A stretch of 12,546 bases of DNA. Source: DATBMA01 sp036555105. GTDB taxonomy: Bacteria; Actinomycetota; Acidimicrobiia; Spongiisociales; ZC4RG35. Shown here piece after piece: positions 1-6,595 of the stretch (its first letter is position 1; every line of letters begins with the position of its first letter). The stretch lies in the NCBI GenBank assembly GCA_036555105.1, contig DATBMA010000016.1:1-12546 (forward strand), given 5' to 3'. The notes beneath the pieces are model-generated. The model was not told where the DNA came from. It did no database searches and was given only the letters and a program-made list of their open reading frames with translations. Both the position numbers and the translations under genes were made by a program.

Positions 1-140
1 GACGTAAACGCATTCCCCGGCACCCGCTCCGCCAACACCTTCGTAATCGCAGCCGTCAACGTCGTCTTCCCATGATCAATATGACCCATCGTCCCCACAT
101 TCACATGCGGCTTCGACCTCTCAAACCTCGCCTTACCCAT
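1..140 (-). CDS. tuf: Elongation factor Tu, N-terminal part (cut by window edge)
   Basis: EF-Tu is the GTPase that delivers aminoacyl-tRNA to the ribosome. Only the first 46 codons are present; the gene runs off position 1. The start reads MGKARFERSKPHVNVG and then the P-loop GHIDHGKTT at about residues 19-27, which is diagnostic of EF-Tu. An AGGAG Shine-Dalgarno sequence (complement of 150-154) lies 9 nt before the ATG. It is the last gene of the str operon, 29 nt after the fusA stop. Codon use is odd: all 46 codons end in G or T (33 G, 13 T), Leu is TTG, and Arg is AGG or CGG. The upstream str genes prefer C and G endings. Identity is certain; the rest of the gene is not visible. Confidence 0.97.
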   Translation of the reverse strand, partial: MGKARFERSKPHVNVGTMGHIDHGKTTLTAAITKVLAERVPGNAFT

Positions 141-169
141 GATCGATTACTCCTGTGGTCCGTGGTGCG

Positions 170-2278
170 TCATCCCCGGCGGGAAGCCACCAATTCCTCT
201 GCGATTGATTGGGGAACGTCCTGATAAGAGTTGAACTGCATCGTGTACTGGGCCCGCCCCTGGGTCAGTGACCGCAGGTCGGTGGCGTAGCCGAACATCT
301 CGGCCAGCGGCACCTGGGCGTTGATGGTCCTGGCATTGCCCCGCTGACCCATCTCGTCCACCTTCCCGCGGCGAGCGGACAGGTCGCCGATCACATCTCC
401 CATGTATTCCTCTGGAGTGACCACCTCCACCGACATCACCGGTTCGAGGAGCTTCACCCCGGCTCTGCGGGCAGCCTCCTGCAACGCCATGGAGCCGGCG
501 ATGCGGAAGGCGATCTCGGATGAGTCGACGTCGTGATACGAGCCGTCGACCAGGATCGCCCGCACATCGACGAGCGGGTATCCGGCCAGCACTCCGTTGT
601 CGAGGGCTTCTTCGATCCCCTCATCCACCGCAGGGATGTACTCGCGTGGGATCCGGCCCTGGGAGATGTGGTCGATGAACTCGTAGCCGCCCCCGGGACC
701 GGTCGGCTCCAGATCGATGACGACATGGCCGTACTGGCCCTTGCCACCCGACTGGCGCACGTAGCGGCCCTCCACCTTGCTGATGGGCCCCTTGATGGTC
801 TCGCGATATGCCACCTGCGGCTTGCCGACGTTGGCCGCCACCTTGAACTCGCGCACAAGCCGGTCCACCAGGATCTCGAGGTGGAGCTCGCCCATACCGG
901 CGATGATCGTTTGCCCGGTCTCCTCGTCACCCCGGACCAGGAAGGTCGGGTCCTCCTCTGCCAGCCGGTGAAGAGCCTCGGAGAGCTTGTCGTCGTCGCT
1001 CTTGGTCTTGGGCTCGATCGCCACCGAGATCACCGGCGCCGGGAACTGCATCGACTCGAGCTGGATCGGGGCAGCGTCGTCGGCCAGCGTGTCGCCGGTG
1101 GTGGTGTTCTTGAGCCCGACCGCGGCGACGATGTCGCCGCTGAACACGTCGTCGATGTCCTCGCGATGGTTGGCGTGCATCCGCAGAAGGCGCCCCAGCC
1201 GCTCTTTGCGTCCGGTTGAGGTGTTCAACACCGCCCCGCCTTTGGAAGCATGGCCGCTGTAGACCCGGAAGTAGGTGAGCTTCCCGACGTGGGGGTCACT
1301 CATGATCTTGAAGGCCAAGGCACTGAAAGGCTCGGTGTCCTCGGCCTTACGCTCCATGGCCACCGTCTCGTCGCCTGGCTTGTAACCGCTGACCGGTGGC
1401 AGATCGAGCGGGCTGGGAAGGTAAGCGATCACCGCATCGAGCAACGGCTGCACGCCCTTGTTGCGGAAGGCCGAGCCGCACAGGACCGGCACGAAGAGGT
1501 GGTCGACGGTCCCCTGCCGCACCGCCTGGTGGATCTCATCCGGGGTGATCTCGAGGTCTTCGAGGTACTTCTCGAGAAGCTTCTCGTCGGCCTCGGCCGC
1601 CACCTCGAGCATCTTCCCCCGCCACTCGGCAGCCAGATCGGCCATGTTGGCCGGGATCTCGGTGGTGTCCCACACCTTGCCGTCGTCGCCTCGCCAGACG
1701 TGGGCCTTCATCTCAACCAGGTCGACGACCCCGGTGAAGTCGCCCTCGCGGCCAATCGGGATCTGGAGGACCAGTGGATTCGCCCCCAGCCGGTTGCGGA
1801 TCGACTCGACGTCGGCGAAAAAGTCGGCGCCGGTCCGGTCGAGCTTGTTGATGAAGCAGATGCGGGGGACCTTGTAGCGGTCGGCTTGACGCCACACCGT
1901 CTCGGACTGTGGCTCCACTCCGGCGACTCCGTCGAAGACCGCCACCGCCCCGTCCAGCACCCGCAGGCTGCGCTCTACCTCGACGGTGAAGTCGACGTGC
2001 CCAGGGGTGTCGATGATGTTGATCCAGTGGTTATGCCAGAGACAGGTGGTGGCCGCGGAGGTGATGGTGATCCCCCGCTCCTGCTCCTGCTCCATCCAGT
2101 CCATCGTGGCTGCGCCCTCGTGGACCTCACCGATCTTGTAGTTCTTCCCGGTGTAATAAAGGATGCGCTCGGTCAAGGTCGTCTTGCCTGCGTCGATATG
2201 AGCCATGATCCCGATGTTGCGGGTTCGGCTCTGAGGCACCTGACGCAGGTGTGACAGCGCGGTTTTGCCGTTGCTCAT
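170..2278 (-). CDS. fusA: Elongation factor G (translational GTPase)
   Basis: EF-G catalyses GTP-dependent translocation of tRNAs and mRNA on the ribosome and helps recycle ribosomes. The 702-residue length is normal for the family. The G-domain motifs are in order: AHIDAGKTT (about 26-34), RGITITSA (68-75, switch I), DTPGH (90-94) and NKLD (144-147). Domain IV/V sequence follows, with a conserved GGKGQYGHV stretch near residue 510 and a normal C-terminus. The ATG at 2278 follows a purine-rich GAGAGAAGAGAG stretch. It lies 46 nt after rpsG and 29 nt before tuf, the usual str operon order. Codon use is G/C-ending, unlike the tuf start next to it. There is no sign of truncation or of the divergent spd/FusB-interacting types. 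Identity is certain. Confidence 0.98.
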   Translation of the reverse strand: MSNGKTALSHLRQVPQSRTRNIGIMAHIDAGKTTLTERILYYTGKNYKIGEVHEGAATMDWMEQEQERGITITSAATTCLWHNHWINIIDTPGHVDFTVEVERSLRVLDGAVAVFDGVAGVEPQSETVWRQADRYKVPRICFINKLDRTGADFFADVESIRNRLGANPLVLQIPIGREGDFTGVVDLVEMKAHVWRGDDGKVWDTTEIPANMADLAAEWRGKMLEVAAEADEKLLEKYLEDLEITPDEIHQAVRQGTVDHLFVPVLCGSAFRNKGVQPLLDAVIAYLPSPLDLPPVSGYKPGDETVAMERKAEDTEPFSALAFKIMSDPHVGKLTYFRVYSGHASKGGAVLNTSTGRKERLGRLLRMHANHREDIDDVFSGDIVAAVGLKNTTTGDTLADDAAPIQLESMQFPAPVISVAIEPKTKSDDDKLSEALHRLAEEDPTFLVRGDEETGQTIIAGMGELHLEILVDRLVREFKVAANVGKPQVAYRETIKGPISKVEGRYVRQSGGKGQYGHVVIDLEPTGPGGGYEFIDHISQGRIPREYIPAVDEGIEEALDNGVLAGYPLVDVRAILVDGSYHDVDSSEIAFRIAGSMALQEAARRAGVKLLEPVMSVEVVTPEEYMGDVIGDLSARRGKVDEMGQRGNARTINAQVPLAEMFGYATDLRSLTQGRAQYTMQFNSYQDVPQSIAEELVASRRG

Positions 2279-2324
2279 CTCTCTTCTCTGATCGTTCCGT
2301 CGTTATTGACTTGTCGGGAAGCCC

Positions 2325-2792
2325 TTACCAGCGGTAATGAGCGAAGGCCTTGTTGGACTCCGCCATCTTCTGGACGTCTTCTTTGCGCTTGATCGCCGAA
2401 CCGGTGTTGTTGGCCGCATCCAGCACCTCGTAGGCGAGGCGCTCGGCCATGGTGTGCTCCTTGCGCTTGCGGGCGTAGCTGACGACCCACCTGATGCCGA
2501 GCGAGAGTGAGCGGCGGGGCGGTACCTCGACCGGCACCTGATATGAGGAGCCGCCCACCCGGCGGGAGCGGACCTCGACGTGCGGGCGGACGTTGTCGAT
2601 GGCCCGCTTGAGGACGGTGACAGGATCCTGGCCGGCACGGCGCTCGACGATCTCGAGTGCGTCGTAGACGATCCCGCGGGCGACATCCCTCTTCCCGTGG
2701 AGGAGGACCTTGTTCACCACCTGGCTGACGAGGACGCTGCGGAAAACCGGGTCCGGATCGATCTTTCGCTTCTGGGCCGGGGCGCGTCGCAT
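2325..2792 (-). CDS. rpsG: 30S ribosomal protein S7
   Basis: S7 is a primary 16S rRNA-binding protein that nucleates assembly of the 30S head and lies at the E site. The 155 residues match the usual size of about 156. The N-terminus MRRAPAQKRKI and the internal stretches VNKVLLHGKR, RRVGGSSYQVPVEV, RRSLSLGIRW and the C-terminal NKAFAHYRW are typical. Its ATG overlaps the rpsL stop by one base (TGATG at 2790-2794). Its Shine-Dalgarno AAGGAG lies inside the last rpsL codons, so translation is probably coupled. In E. coli, S7 represses the operon through a site in the rpsL-rpsG intercistronic region; here no such spacer exists, so any autoregulation must work differently (inference). Confidence 0.98.
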   Translation of the reverse strand: MRRAPAQKRKIDPDPVFRSVLVSQVVNKVLLHGKRDVARGIVYDALEIVERRAGQDPVTVLKRAIDNVRPHVEVRSRRVGGSSYQVPVEVPPRRSLSLGIRWVVSYARKRKEHTMAERLAYEVLDAANNTGSAIKRKEDVQKMAESNKAFAHYRW

Positions 2793-3163
2793 CAGGACTC
2801 CTTCTTGGTCCCGTATCGGGAACGCGCCTGCTTGCGGTTCTTGACCCCGGAGGCATCGAGAGTTCCCCGCACGACCTTGTAGCGCACGCCAGGCAGATCA
2901 CGGACTCGACCTCCGCGCACGAGGACTATCGAGTGCTCTTGCAGGGTGTGTCCCTCACCAGGGATGTAGGCGGTCACCTCCACCCCAGATGACAGGCGCA
3001 CGCGACAGACCTTGCGGAGGGCGGAGTTGGGCTTCTTGGGTGTGACGGTGTAGACGCGTGTGCAGACGCCTCGGCGCTGCGGGGCCCCTGCCAGGGCGGC
3101 AGTCTTGATCTTCTTCTTCTTCGGCTGCCTGCCCTCGCGGACGAGCTGCTCGATCGTCGGCAT
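2792..3163 (-). CDS. rpsL: 30S ribosomal protein S12
   Basis: S12 sits at the decoding centre and controls accuracy of tRNA selection. The chosen start at 3163 gives 123 residues beginning MPTIEQLVREGR, as in nearly all S12 proteins, and has AAGGAG 4 nt upstream. An upstream in-frame ATG at 3193 would add ten residues without family support. Key residues are Lys43 in TPKKPNSALRK and Asp89 in RDLPGVRY, the usual methylthiolation site. Position 88, normally Lys (Lys87 in E. coli mature numbering), is Arg (codon CGT). Lys-to-Arg here is a known streptomycin-resistance change in Mycobacterium tuberculosis. This is the first gene of the operon, behind a leader of about 185 nt. Confidence 0.98.
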   Translation of the reverse strand: MPTIEQLVREGRQPKKKKIKTAALAGAPQRRGVCTRVYTVTPKKPNSALRKVCRVRLSSGVEVTAYIPGEGHTLQEHSIVLVRGGRVRDLPGVRYKVVRGTLDASGVKNRKQARSRYGTKKES

Positions 3164-3167
3164 GACG

Positions 3168-3173
3168 CTCCTT
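3168..3173 (-). promoter_or_regulatory. Ribosome binding site of rpsL
   Basis: The minus strand reads AAGGAG followed by CGTC and then the ATG at 3163. This strong site, together with the family N-terminus MPTIEQL, decides for the 123-residue S12 start rather than the ATG 30 nt upstream. Confidence 0.85.
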
Positions 3174-3220
3174 GTGTTGGTCGGGCGGGCCACGAGGGCC
3201 CGGACCGTCCTACGCGAGAA

Positions 3221-3257
3221 GTCGGCGCGACCGGAGGCTTCCTCCGATTTCGCCGAC
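3221..3257 (-). other. Two-tier hairpin in the str operon leader
   Basis: GTCGGCG (3221-3227) pairs with CGCCGAC (3251-3257). Inside it, CGGAGG (3232-3237) pairs with CCTCCG (3241-3246) around a 3-nt loop. The two perfect stems of 7 and 6 bp are separated by a symmetric 4 x 4 internal loop. If transcription starts near 3348, this lies in the 5' leader of the rpsL mRNA, about 58 nt before the start codon. No U-run follows toward rpsL, so it does not look like a plain intrinsic terminator. A role in leader regulation or RNA stability is inference. Confidence 0.55.
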
Positions 3258-3354
3258 CCTTTGGATTCCGACCCGTCTCTGGAGTCAACCGGCGCGGGTC
3301 GAGCCGGACAACCCCGTCAGGAGAAGGGGGGAGGTACTAAGACCACGGCGGCAA

Positions 3355-3383
3355 AGTATATGGGCCGGGGCCGAGTTCTTCAA
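3355..3383 (-). promoter_or_regulatory. Sigma-70-type promoter of the str operon
   Basis: On the minus strand a -35 box TTGAAG (complement of 3378-3383) and a -10 box TATACT (complement of 3355-3360) are separated by exactly 17 bp. Each differs from consensus by only one or two bases, which stands out in such GC-rich DNA. Transcription would start near 3347-3348, giving a leader of about 185 nt before rpsL. A strong vegetative promoter is expected for this operon. The motif is seen directly; its use is inferred. Confidence 0.75.
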
Positions 3384-3394
3384 ACGCAACCACG

Positions 3395-3425
3395 GTCGCA
3401 CGTCGCACCGTCAATCCCGTCGCAC
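3395..3425 (+). repeat. Three GTCGCAC repeats, candidate operator
   Basis: GTCGCAC occurs at 3395-3401, 3402-3408 and 3419-3425: two copies in tandem and a third 17 bp downstream of the second. The tandem pair overlaps an inverted repeat, ACGGT (3392-3396) and ACCGT (3407-3411). The cluster lies just upstream of the str -35 box and 44-74 bp upstream of the allantoinase start, so a bound regulator could affect either direction. No regulator gene is visible in the window. The repeats are real; operator function is inference. The rest of the 3164-3468 gene-free stretch is covered by the promoter, leader and -10 entries. Confidence 0.4.
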
Positions 3426-3456
3426 GGCCAGACCCGGGCTCCCCGACCGGCTCCTT

Positions 3457-3462
3457 TAGCCT
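3457..3462 (+). promoter_or_regulatory. Possible -10 box for a leaderless allantoinase mRNA
   Basis: TAGCCT fits the TANNNT pattern of high-GC actinobacterial -10 elements and ends 6 nt before the allantoinase ATG at 3469. That spacing would place the transcription start on the A of the ATG. The gene has no Shine-Dalgarno sequence, which agrees with a leaderless mRNA. No good -35 box is seen, so this is a weak call. Confidence 0.3.
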
Positions 3463-3468
3463 CCGCCC

Positions 3469-4803
3469 ATGGACTGGGCTGTGGCAGGACGAAAGGTGTT
3501 GCTTCCAGGCGGCTCCCGTCCGGCCTGCCTCCACATCGAGGCGGGGAAGTTCGCCGAGATCGCCCCCATCGGCCACAGCCACCCCGGGGTCGACGTCTAC
3601 GAAGCGGGGGAATTGCCTGTCCTTCCCGGCCTGGTTGACAGCCACGTCCACGTCAACCAGCCGGGGCGCACCGAATGGGAGGGCTTCGCCTCGGCCACCA
3701 GGGCGGCGATGGTGGGCGGGACCACGACCATCGTCGACATGCCCCTCAATTCCATCCCTCCGACCGTGTCGGTGGAGGCGTTGGACGTGAAGCGGGCGGA
3801 GGCTGGACTCGAGGTCAGATCCGACGTCGCCTTTTGGGGCGGTCTCGTCCCGGACAACCTGGACCAGCTAGAGCCGATGGCGGAAGCCGGTGTGTGCGGG
3901 TTCAAGGCGTTCTTGGTGGATTCGGGGGTGCCGGAGTTCCCACCTGTCGACCTGCAACAGATCCGCGATGCCCTGGAGGTGCTGGCCCGGCTCGGCCTGC
4001 CGCTGCTGGTGCACGCCGAGGACCCGGCCCACATCCACTCCGCTCCGGACGGGAACCACTACGTCGACTACCTGAGATCGCGCGCTCCAGAGGCCGAGGA
4101 GGAGGCAGTGCTCGGGCTGATCGATGCTGCGGCCGACACCGGGGGGCATGTCCACGTCCTCCACCTGGCCTCGGCCGGCGCCCTGCCGGCCATTTCCATG
4201 GCCAAGGAACGAGGAGTCGGCATCACGGCCGAGACCTGTCCTCATTATCTCTTCTTCTCGAGCGAAGAGGTCCCTGATGGAGCGACCCAGTTCAAGTGCG
4301 CCCCACCGATCCGTGACCGCTCCCACCAAGACGGTCTGTGGGGTGGACTCTCGAGCGGCACCCTGGACATGGTGGTGTCGGATCACTCTCCGGCTCCGCC
4401 CGAGTTGAAAGCCGTGGAGAGCGGCGACTTCGGAGCGGCGTGGGGGGGGATCTCCTCTGTGCAGCTCCGGCTGGCGGTGACCTGGACAGCGGCCAGAGAC
4501 CGCGGCTGGGCACTGGAGAACCTCGTACCGAAGCTGGCCTTGGCTCCGGCCGCATTGGCCGGGCTCGCCGGCCGCAAGGGCGCGATCGCGGTGGGGATGG
4601 ATGCCGACCTCCTCGTCTTCGACCCGGATGCGGGCTTCATCGTCGACCCGACGACCCTCGAGCATCGGCATCCGCTGACTCCCTATGGCGGCCGCTCTCT
4701 CACAGGTGTGGCCGGCTTGGTGGTCCTGCGCGGGGAGCCGGCAGGGCCGCTCACCGCCGGGCTGCTTCTGCCAGGCCCGCGGGCCACAGCCTCTACCCCT
4801 TAA
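3469..4803 (+). CDS. allB: Allantoinase
   Basis: This cytoplasmic amidohydrolase opens the hydantoin ring of allantoin to give allantoate. The 444-residue length is normal. Binuclear metal-site residues match the E. coli AllB pattern: His59 and His61 in HVHVNQPGR, Lys146 in GFKAF (the carboxylated lysine), His182 in VHAED, His232 in HLAS and Asp305 in SDHSP. ETCPHYL (about 255-261) is also typical. Dihydropyrimidinase and dihydroorotase share the fold, but the HVNQPGRTEWEGF signature and the urate-degradation neighbours favour allantoinase. The ATG lacks a Shine-Dalgarno site and may be leaderless. It is the first gene of the plus-strand operon and diverges from the str operon. A run of eight G at 4442-4449 lies inside the gene. 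Confidence 0.95.
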   Translation: MDWAVAGRKVLLPGGSRPACLHIEAGKFAEIAPIGHSHPGVDVYEAGELPVLPGLVDSHVHVNQPGRTEWEGFASATRAAMVGGTTTIVDMPLNSIPPTVSVEALDVKRAEAGLEVRSDVAFWGGLVPDNLDQLEPMAEAGVCGFKAFLVDSGVPEFPPVDLQQIRDALEVLARLGLPLLVHAEDPAHIHSAPDGNHYVDYLRSRAPEAEEEAVLGLIDAAADTGGHVHVLHLASAGALPAISMAKERGVGITAETCPHYLFFSSEEVPDGATQFKCAPPIRDRSHQDGLWGGLSSGTLDMVVSDHSPAPPELKAVESGDFGAAWGGISSVQLRLAVTWTAARDRGWALENLVPKLALAPAALAGLAGRKGAIAVGMDADLLVFDPDAGFIVDPTTLEHRHPLTPYGGRSLTGVAGLVVLRGEPAGPLTAGLLLPGPRATASTP

Positions 4804-4813
4804 TGTCGGCCGG

Positions 4814-6271
4814 GTGAGCCTGATCGAGTTGGCCGGCGTCGGTGTCGGTGGGCGGGCGGTCGCATGCAACGACGAATTCTTCGCCCCGGTCGCCAATTTG
4901 ATTGCCGACGGAGTGCCGCAGTGGCACGAGGGGGAGTACACGGATCGCGGCAAGTGGATGGATGGGTGGGAGACCCGCCGAAGACGAGAGCCCGGCCACG
5001 ACTGGGCGATCATCGGCGTGGGCCTGCCCGGGGTTGTCGAAGAAGTCGTCGTGGACACCGCCCACTTCAAGGGGAACTACCCGGAGTCGTTCTCACTCGA
5101 GGCATGCGGAGTTGGAACAGACGAGCGCCTCGAGGAGGCCGAATGGGTGGAGATAGTCCCCCTGACCCCGCTGGCCGGCGACACCGCCAACCGGTTCGAA
5201 GTCGCCAGCCAATCGCGGGTGACCCACCTCCGGCTGAACATCTTCCCGGACGGCGGGGTCGCCCGCCTCCGAGTCATGGGGACGCCCATCCCTGCCCACG
5301 ACCAGGTCTGCCCCGATCGGGCCTATGCCGAAATGGCAGGCCTGGCAGTTGGAGGGGAGATGATCGGGGTATCGGACGACTTCTTCTCCGATCCGGGTCG
5401 GATGCTGCGCCCGGGCCCTTCTGCAGGGATGTTCGATGGATGGGAGACCCGCCGCCGGCGAGGGCAGGGCAACGACTGGGCGATCGTCCGACTGGGCCTG
5501 GCCGGCATCCCCCGCACCGCGGTCGTGGACACCACCCACTTCAAAGGGAATGCCCCCGGCTGGGTGTCGATCGAGGGCGGGCAGAATCCCAATGGGCCCT
5601 GGAAGGAGCTCTTGCCCATGTCGCCGGTGTCCGCCGACACCGAGAACCGATTCGAGCTGGAACCGGCCGATTGCAGTCTGGTGAGGTTGAGCATCTTTCC
5701 CGACGGCGGGGTGGCCAGGCTGCGCCTGTTCGGACAGGCGAGCGGCGAGGCCGCCGCTGCCGCCCGGCTCCGTTACCTCAATTCGCTCTTCGAGCAGGAG
5801 GCCCGCCGCTTCTTCCAAACTGCCTGCCATGCCCGCGCCTTCGAGGAGCAAATGATGTCGGCAAGGCCGTATGTCTCCGTCAACCAAGTGCTGGAAGGCG
5901 CCGACTCGTGTCTTTCCGGGCTCTCCGGCGATCAACTGCGTGAGGCCTTCACCGCCCACCCCCGGATCGGTGAGCGCCGGGGCGGCCAGGAGGCGGAAGG
6001 CGAGGCTATGTCGCGCTCGGAACAGGCCGGGGCCGGGAGGGCGGATCCGGGGACCCTGGCTCGCCTTGCCGCAGGCAATGCCGCCTATGAGTCCAGATTC
6101 GGTTTCCCGTTCATCGTGGCGGCGGCGGGACGCTCGGCCGCTGAAGTGTTGGAGGTGTTGGAGACCCGGATCCACAACGACGCCGAGCACGAACTGGCAG
6201 AGGCGGCCGCCGCCCAGAAGCTGATCACCCGCAGGCGCCTCGAGAAGATGCTTTGCGTGGGAGGAGGTTGA
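4814..6271 (+). CDS. Fused allantoicase / OHCU decarboxylase
   Basis: This single 485-residue reading frame carries two enzymes. Residues about 12-308 are allantoicase (allantoate to ureidoglycolate plus urea), built of the family's two repeats. Paired motifs are DGWETRRRR (50-58, 208-216), DTAHFKGN/DTTHFKGN (81-88, 239-246) and IFPDGGVARLR (143-153, 294-304). Residues about 318-485 are a full-length OHCU decarboxylase (OHCU to S-allantoin), with AHPRIGE and its catalytic His382, SRSEQAG (Glu403), YESRFGFPF and the C-terminal TRRRLEKML. No stop or frameshift separates the two. The GTG at 4814, 10 nt after allB, gives an allantoicase-like N-terminus but has no clear Shine-Dalgarno site; reinitiation after allB is possible. 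The fused steps are not consecutive: allantoinase acts between them. Confidence 0.93.
   Translation: MSLIELAGVGVGGRAVACNDEFFAPVANLIADGVPQWHEGEYTDRGKWMDGWETRRRREPGHDWAIIGVGLPGVVEEVVVDTAHFKGNYPESFSLEACGVGTDERLEEAEWVEIVPLTPLAGDTANRFEVASQSRVTHLRLNIFPDGGVARLRVMGTPIPAHDQVCPDRAYAEMAGLAVGGEMIGVSDDFFSDPGRMLRPGPSAGMFDGWETRRRRGQGNDWAIVRLGLAGIPRTAVVDTTHFKGNAPGWVSIEGGQNPNGPWKELLPMSPVSADTENRFELEPADCSLVRLSIFPDGGVARLRLFGQASGEAAAAARLRYLNSLFEQEARRFFQTACHARAFEEQMMSARPYVSVNQVLEGADSCLSGLSGDQLREAFTAHPRIGERRGGQEAEGEAMSRSEQAGAGRADPGTLARLAAGNAAYESRFGFPFIVAAAGRSAAEVLEVLETRIHNDAEHELAEAAAAQKLITRRRLEKMLCVGGG
6260..6267 (+). promoter_or_regulatory. Ribosome binding site for the 5-hydroxyisourate hydrolase
   Basis: GGAGGAGG lies within the last codons of the upstream fusion gene and 4-7 nt before the GTG at 6272. 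It supports that GTG as the start even though the two genes have no spacer. Confidence 0.8.
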
Positions 6272-6595
6272 GTGTCGGGCATATCCACCCATGTCCTCGA
6301 TCTCTCCACCGGACGGCCGGTTGCCGGGGTCGAGCTCAGAATCGAGCGCCGCGGGGCCGGAGGTTGGGATTCGATCGGTAAGCACGTGACCGACGCAGAC
6401 GGGCGGGCGCACGAACTGACCGGCGACCATGGCCTGACGGAGGGGGAGTACCGCCTGGTCTTCGCCACCGGCAAGGTAGGAAGCGGCTTCTATCCAGAGG
6501 TGTCCGTCACCTTCCGGGTTGACGACGTCCATCGTCACTATCACATCCCGCTCTTGATCTCCCCGTACGGCTACACCACCTATCGCGGGTCCTGA
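6272..6595 (+). CDS. uraH: 5-hydroxyisourate hydrolase (transthyretin-like)
   Basis: The enzyme hydrolyses 5-hydroxyisourate, the product of urate oxidase, to OHCU. The 107 residues are the normal cytoplasmic length, with no signal peptide. Family hallmarks are His7 in STHVLD, Arg45 in DADGR, His91 in HYHIPLLISP and the C-terminal tetrapeptide YRGS (104-107). That tetrapeptide separates the hydrolases from true transthyretins. The GTG start directly follows the stop of the allantoicase/OHCU decarboxylase gene and has a strong GGAGGAGG site. Its stop overlaps the urate oxidase start by one base (TGATG), so translation of the three genes is likely coupled. Its substrate and product are the product and substrate of adjacent gene products. 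Confidence 0.96.
   Translation: MSGISTHVLDLSTGRPVAGVELRIERRGAGGWDSIGKHVTDADGRAHELTGDHGLTEGEYRLVFATGKVGSGFYPEVSVTFRVDDVHRHYHIPLLISPYGYTTYRGS

Noticed and set aside
1250..2254. Long plus-strand open frame opposite fusA
   Set aside because: It is an antisense shadow of EF-G; no family motifs and no initiation signal.
3164..3193. Upstream in-frame ATG giving S12 a ten-residue N-terminal extension
   Set aside because: S12 proteins start MPTIEQL, and the ATG at 3163 has a strong AAGGAG site; the longer form has neither.
4442..4449. Run of eight G in allantoinase as a phase-variation tract
   Set aside because: It encodes a family-consistent Gly-Gly in a GC-rich gene and is only just long enough to slip; nothing else suggests phase variation.
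4803..4817. ATG overlapping the allantoinase stop (TAATG) as the start of the next gene
   Set aside because: It is in another frame and reaches a stop after four codons; the GTG at 4814 gives the allantoicase N-terminus.
5093..6544. Long minus-strand open frame of about 480 codons opposite the fusion and uraH
   Set aside because: It mirrors well-supported plus-strand genes, has low-complexity composition typical of GC-rich antisense frames and matches no family.
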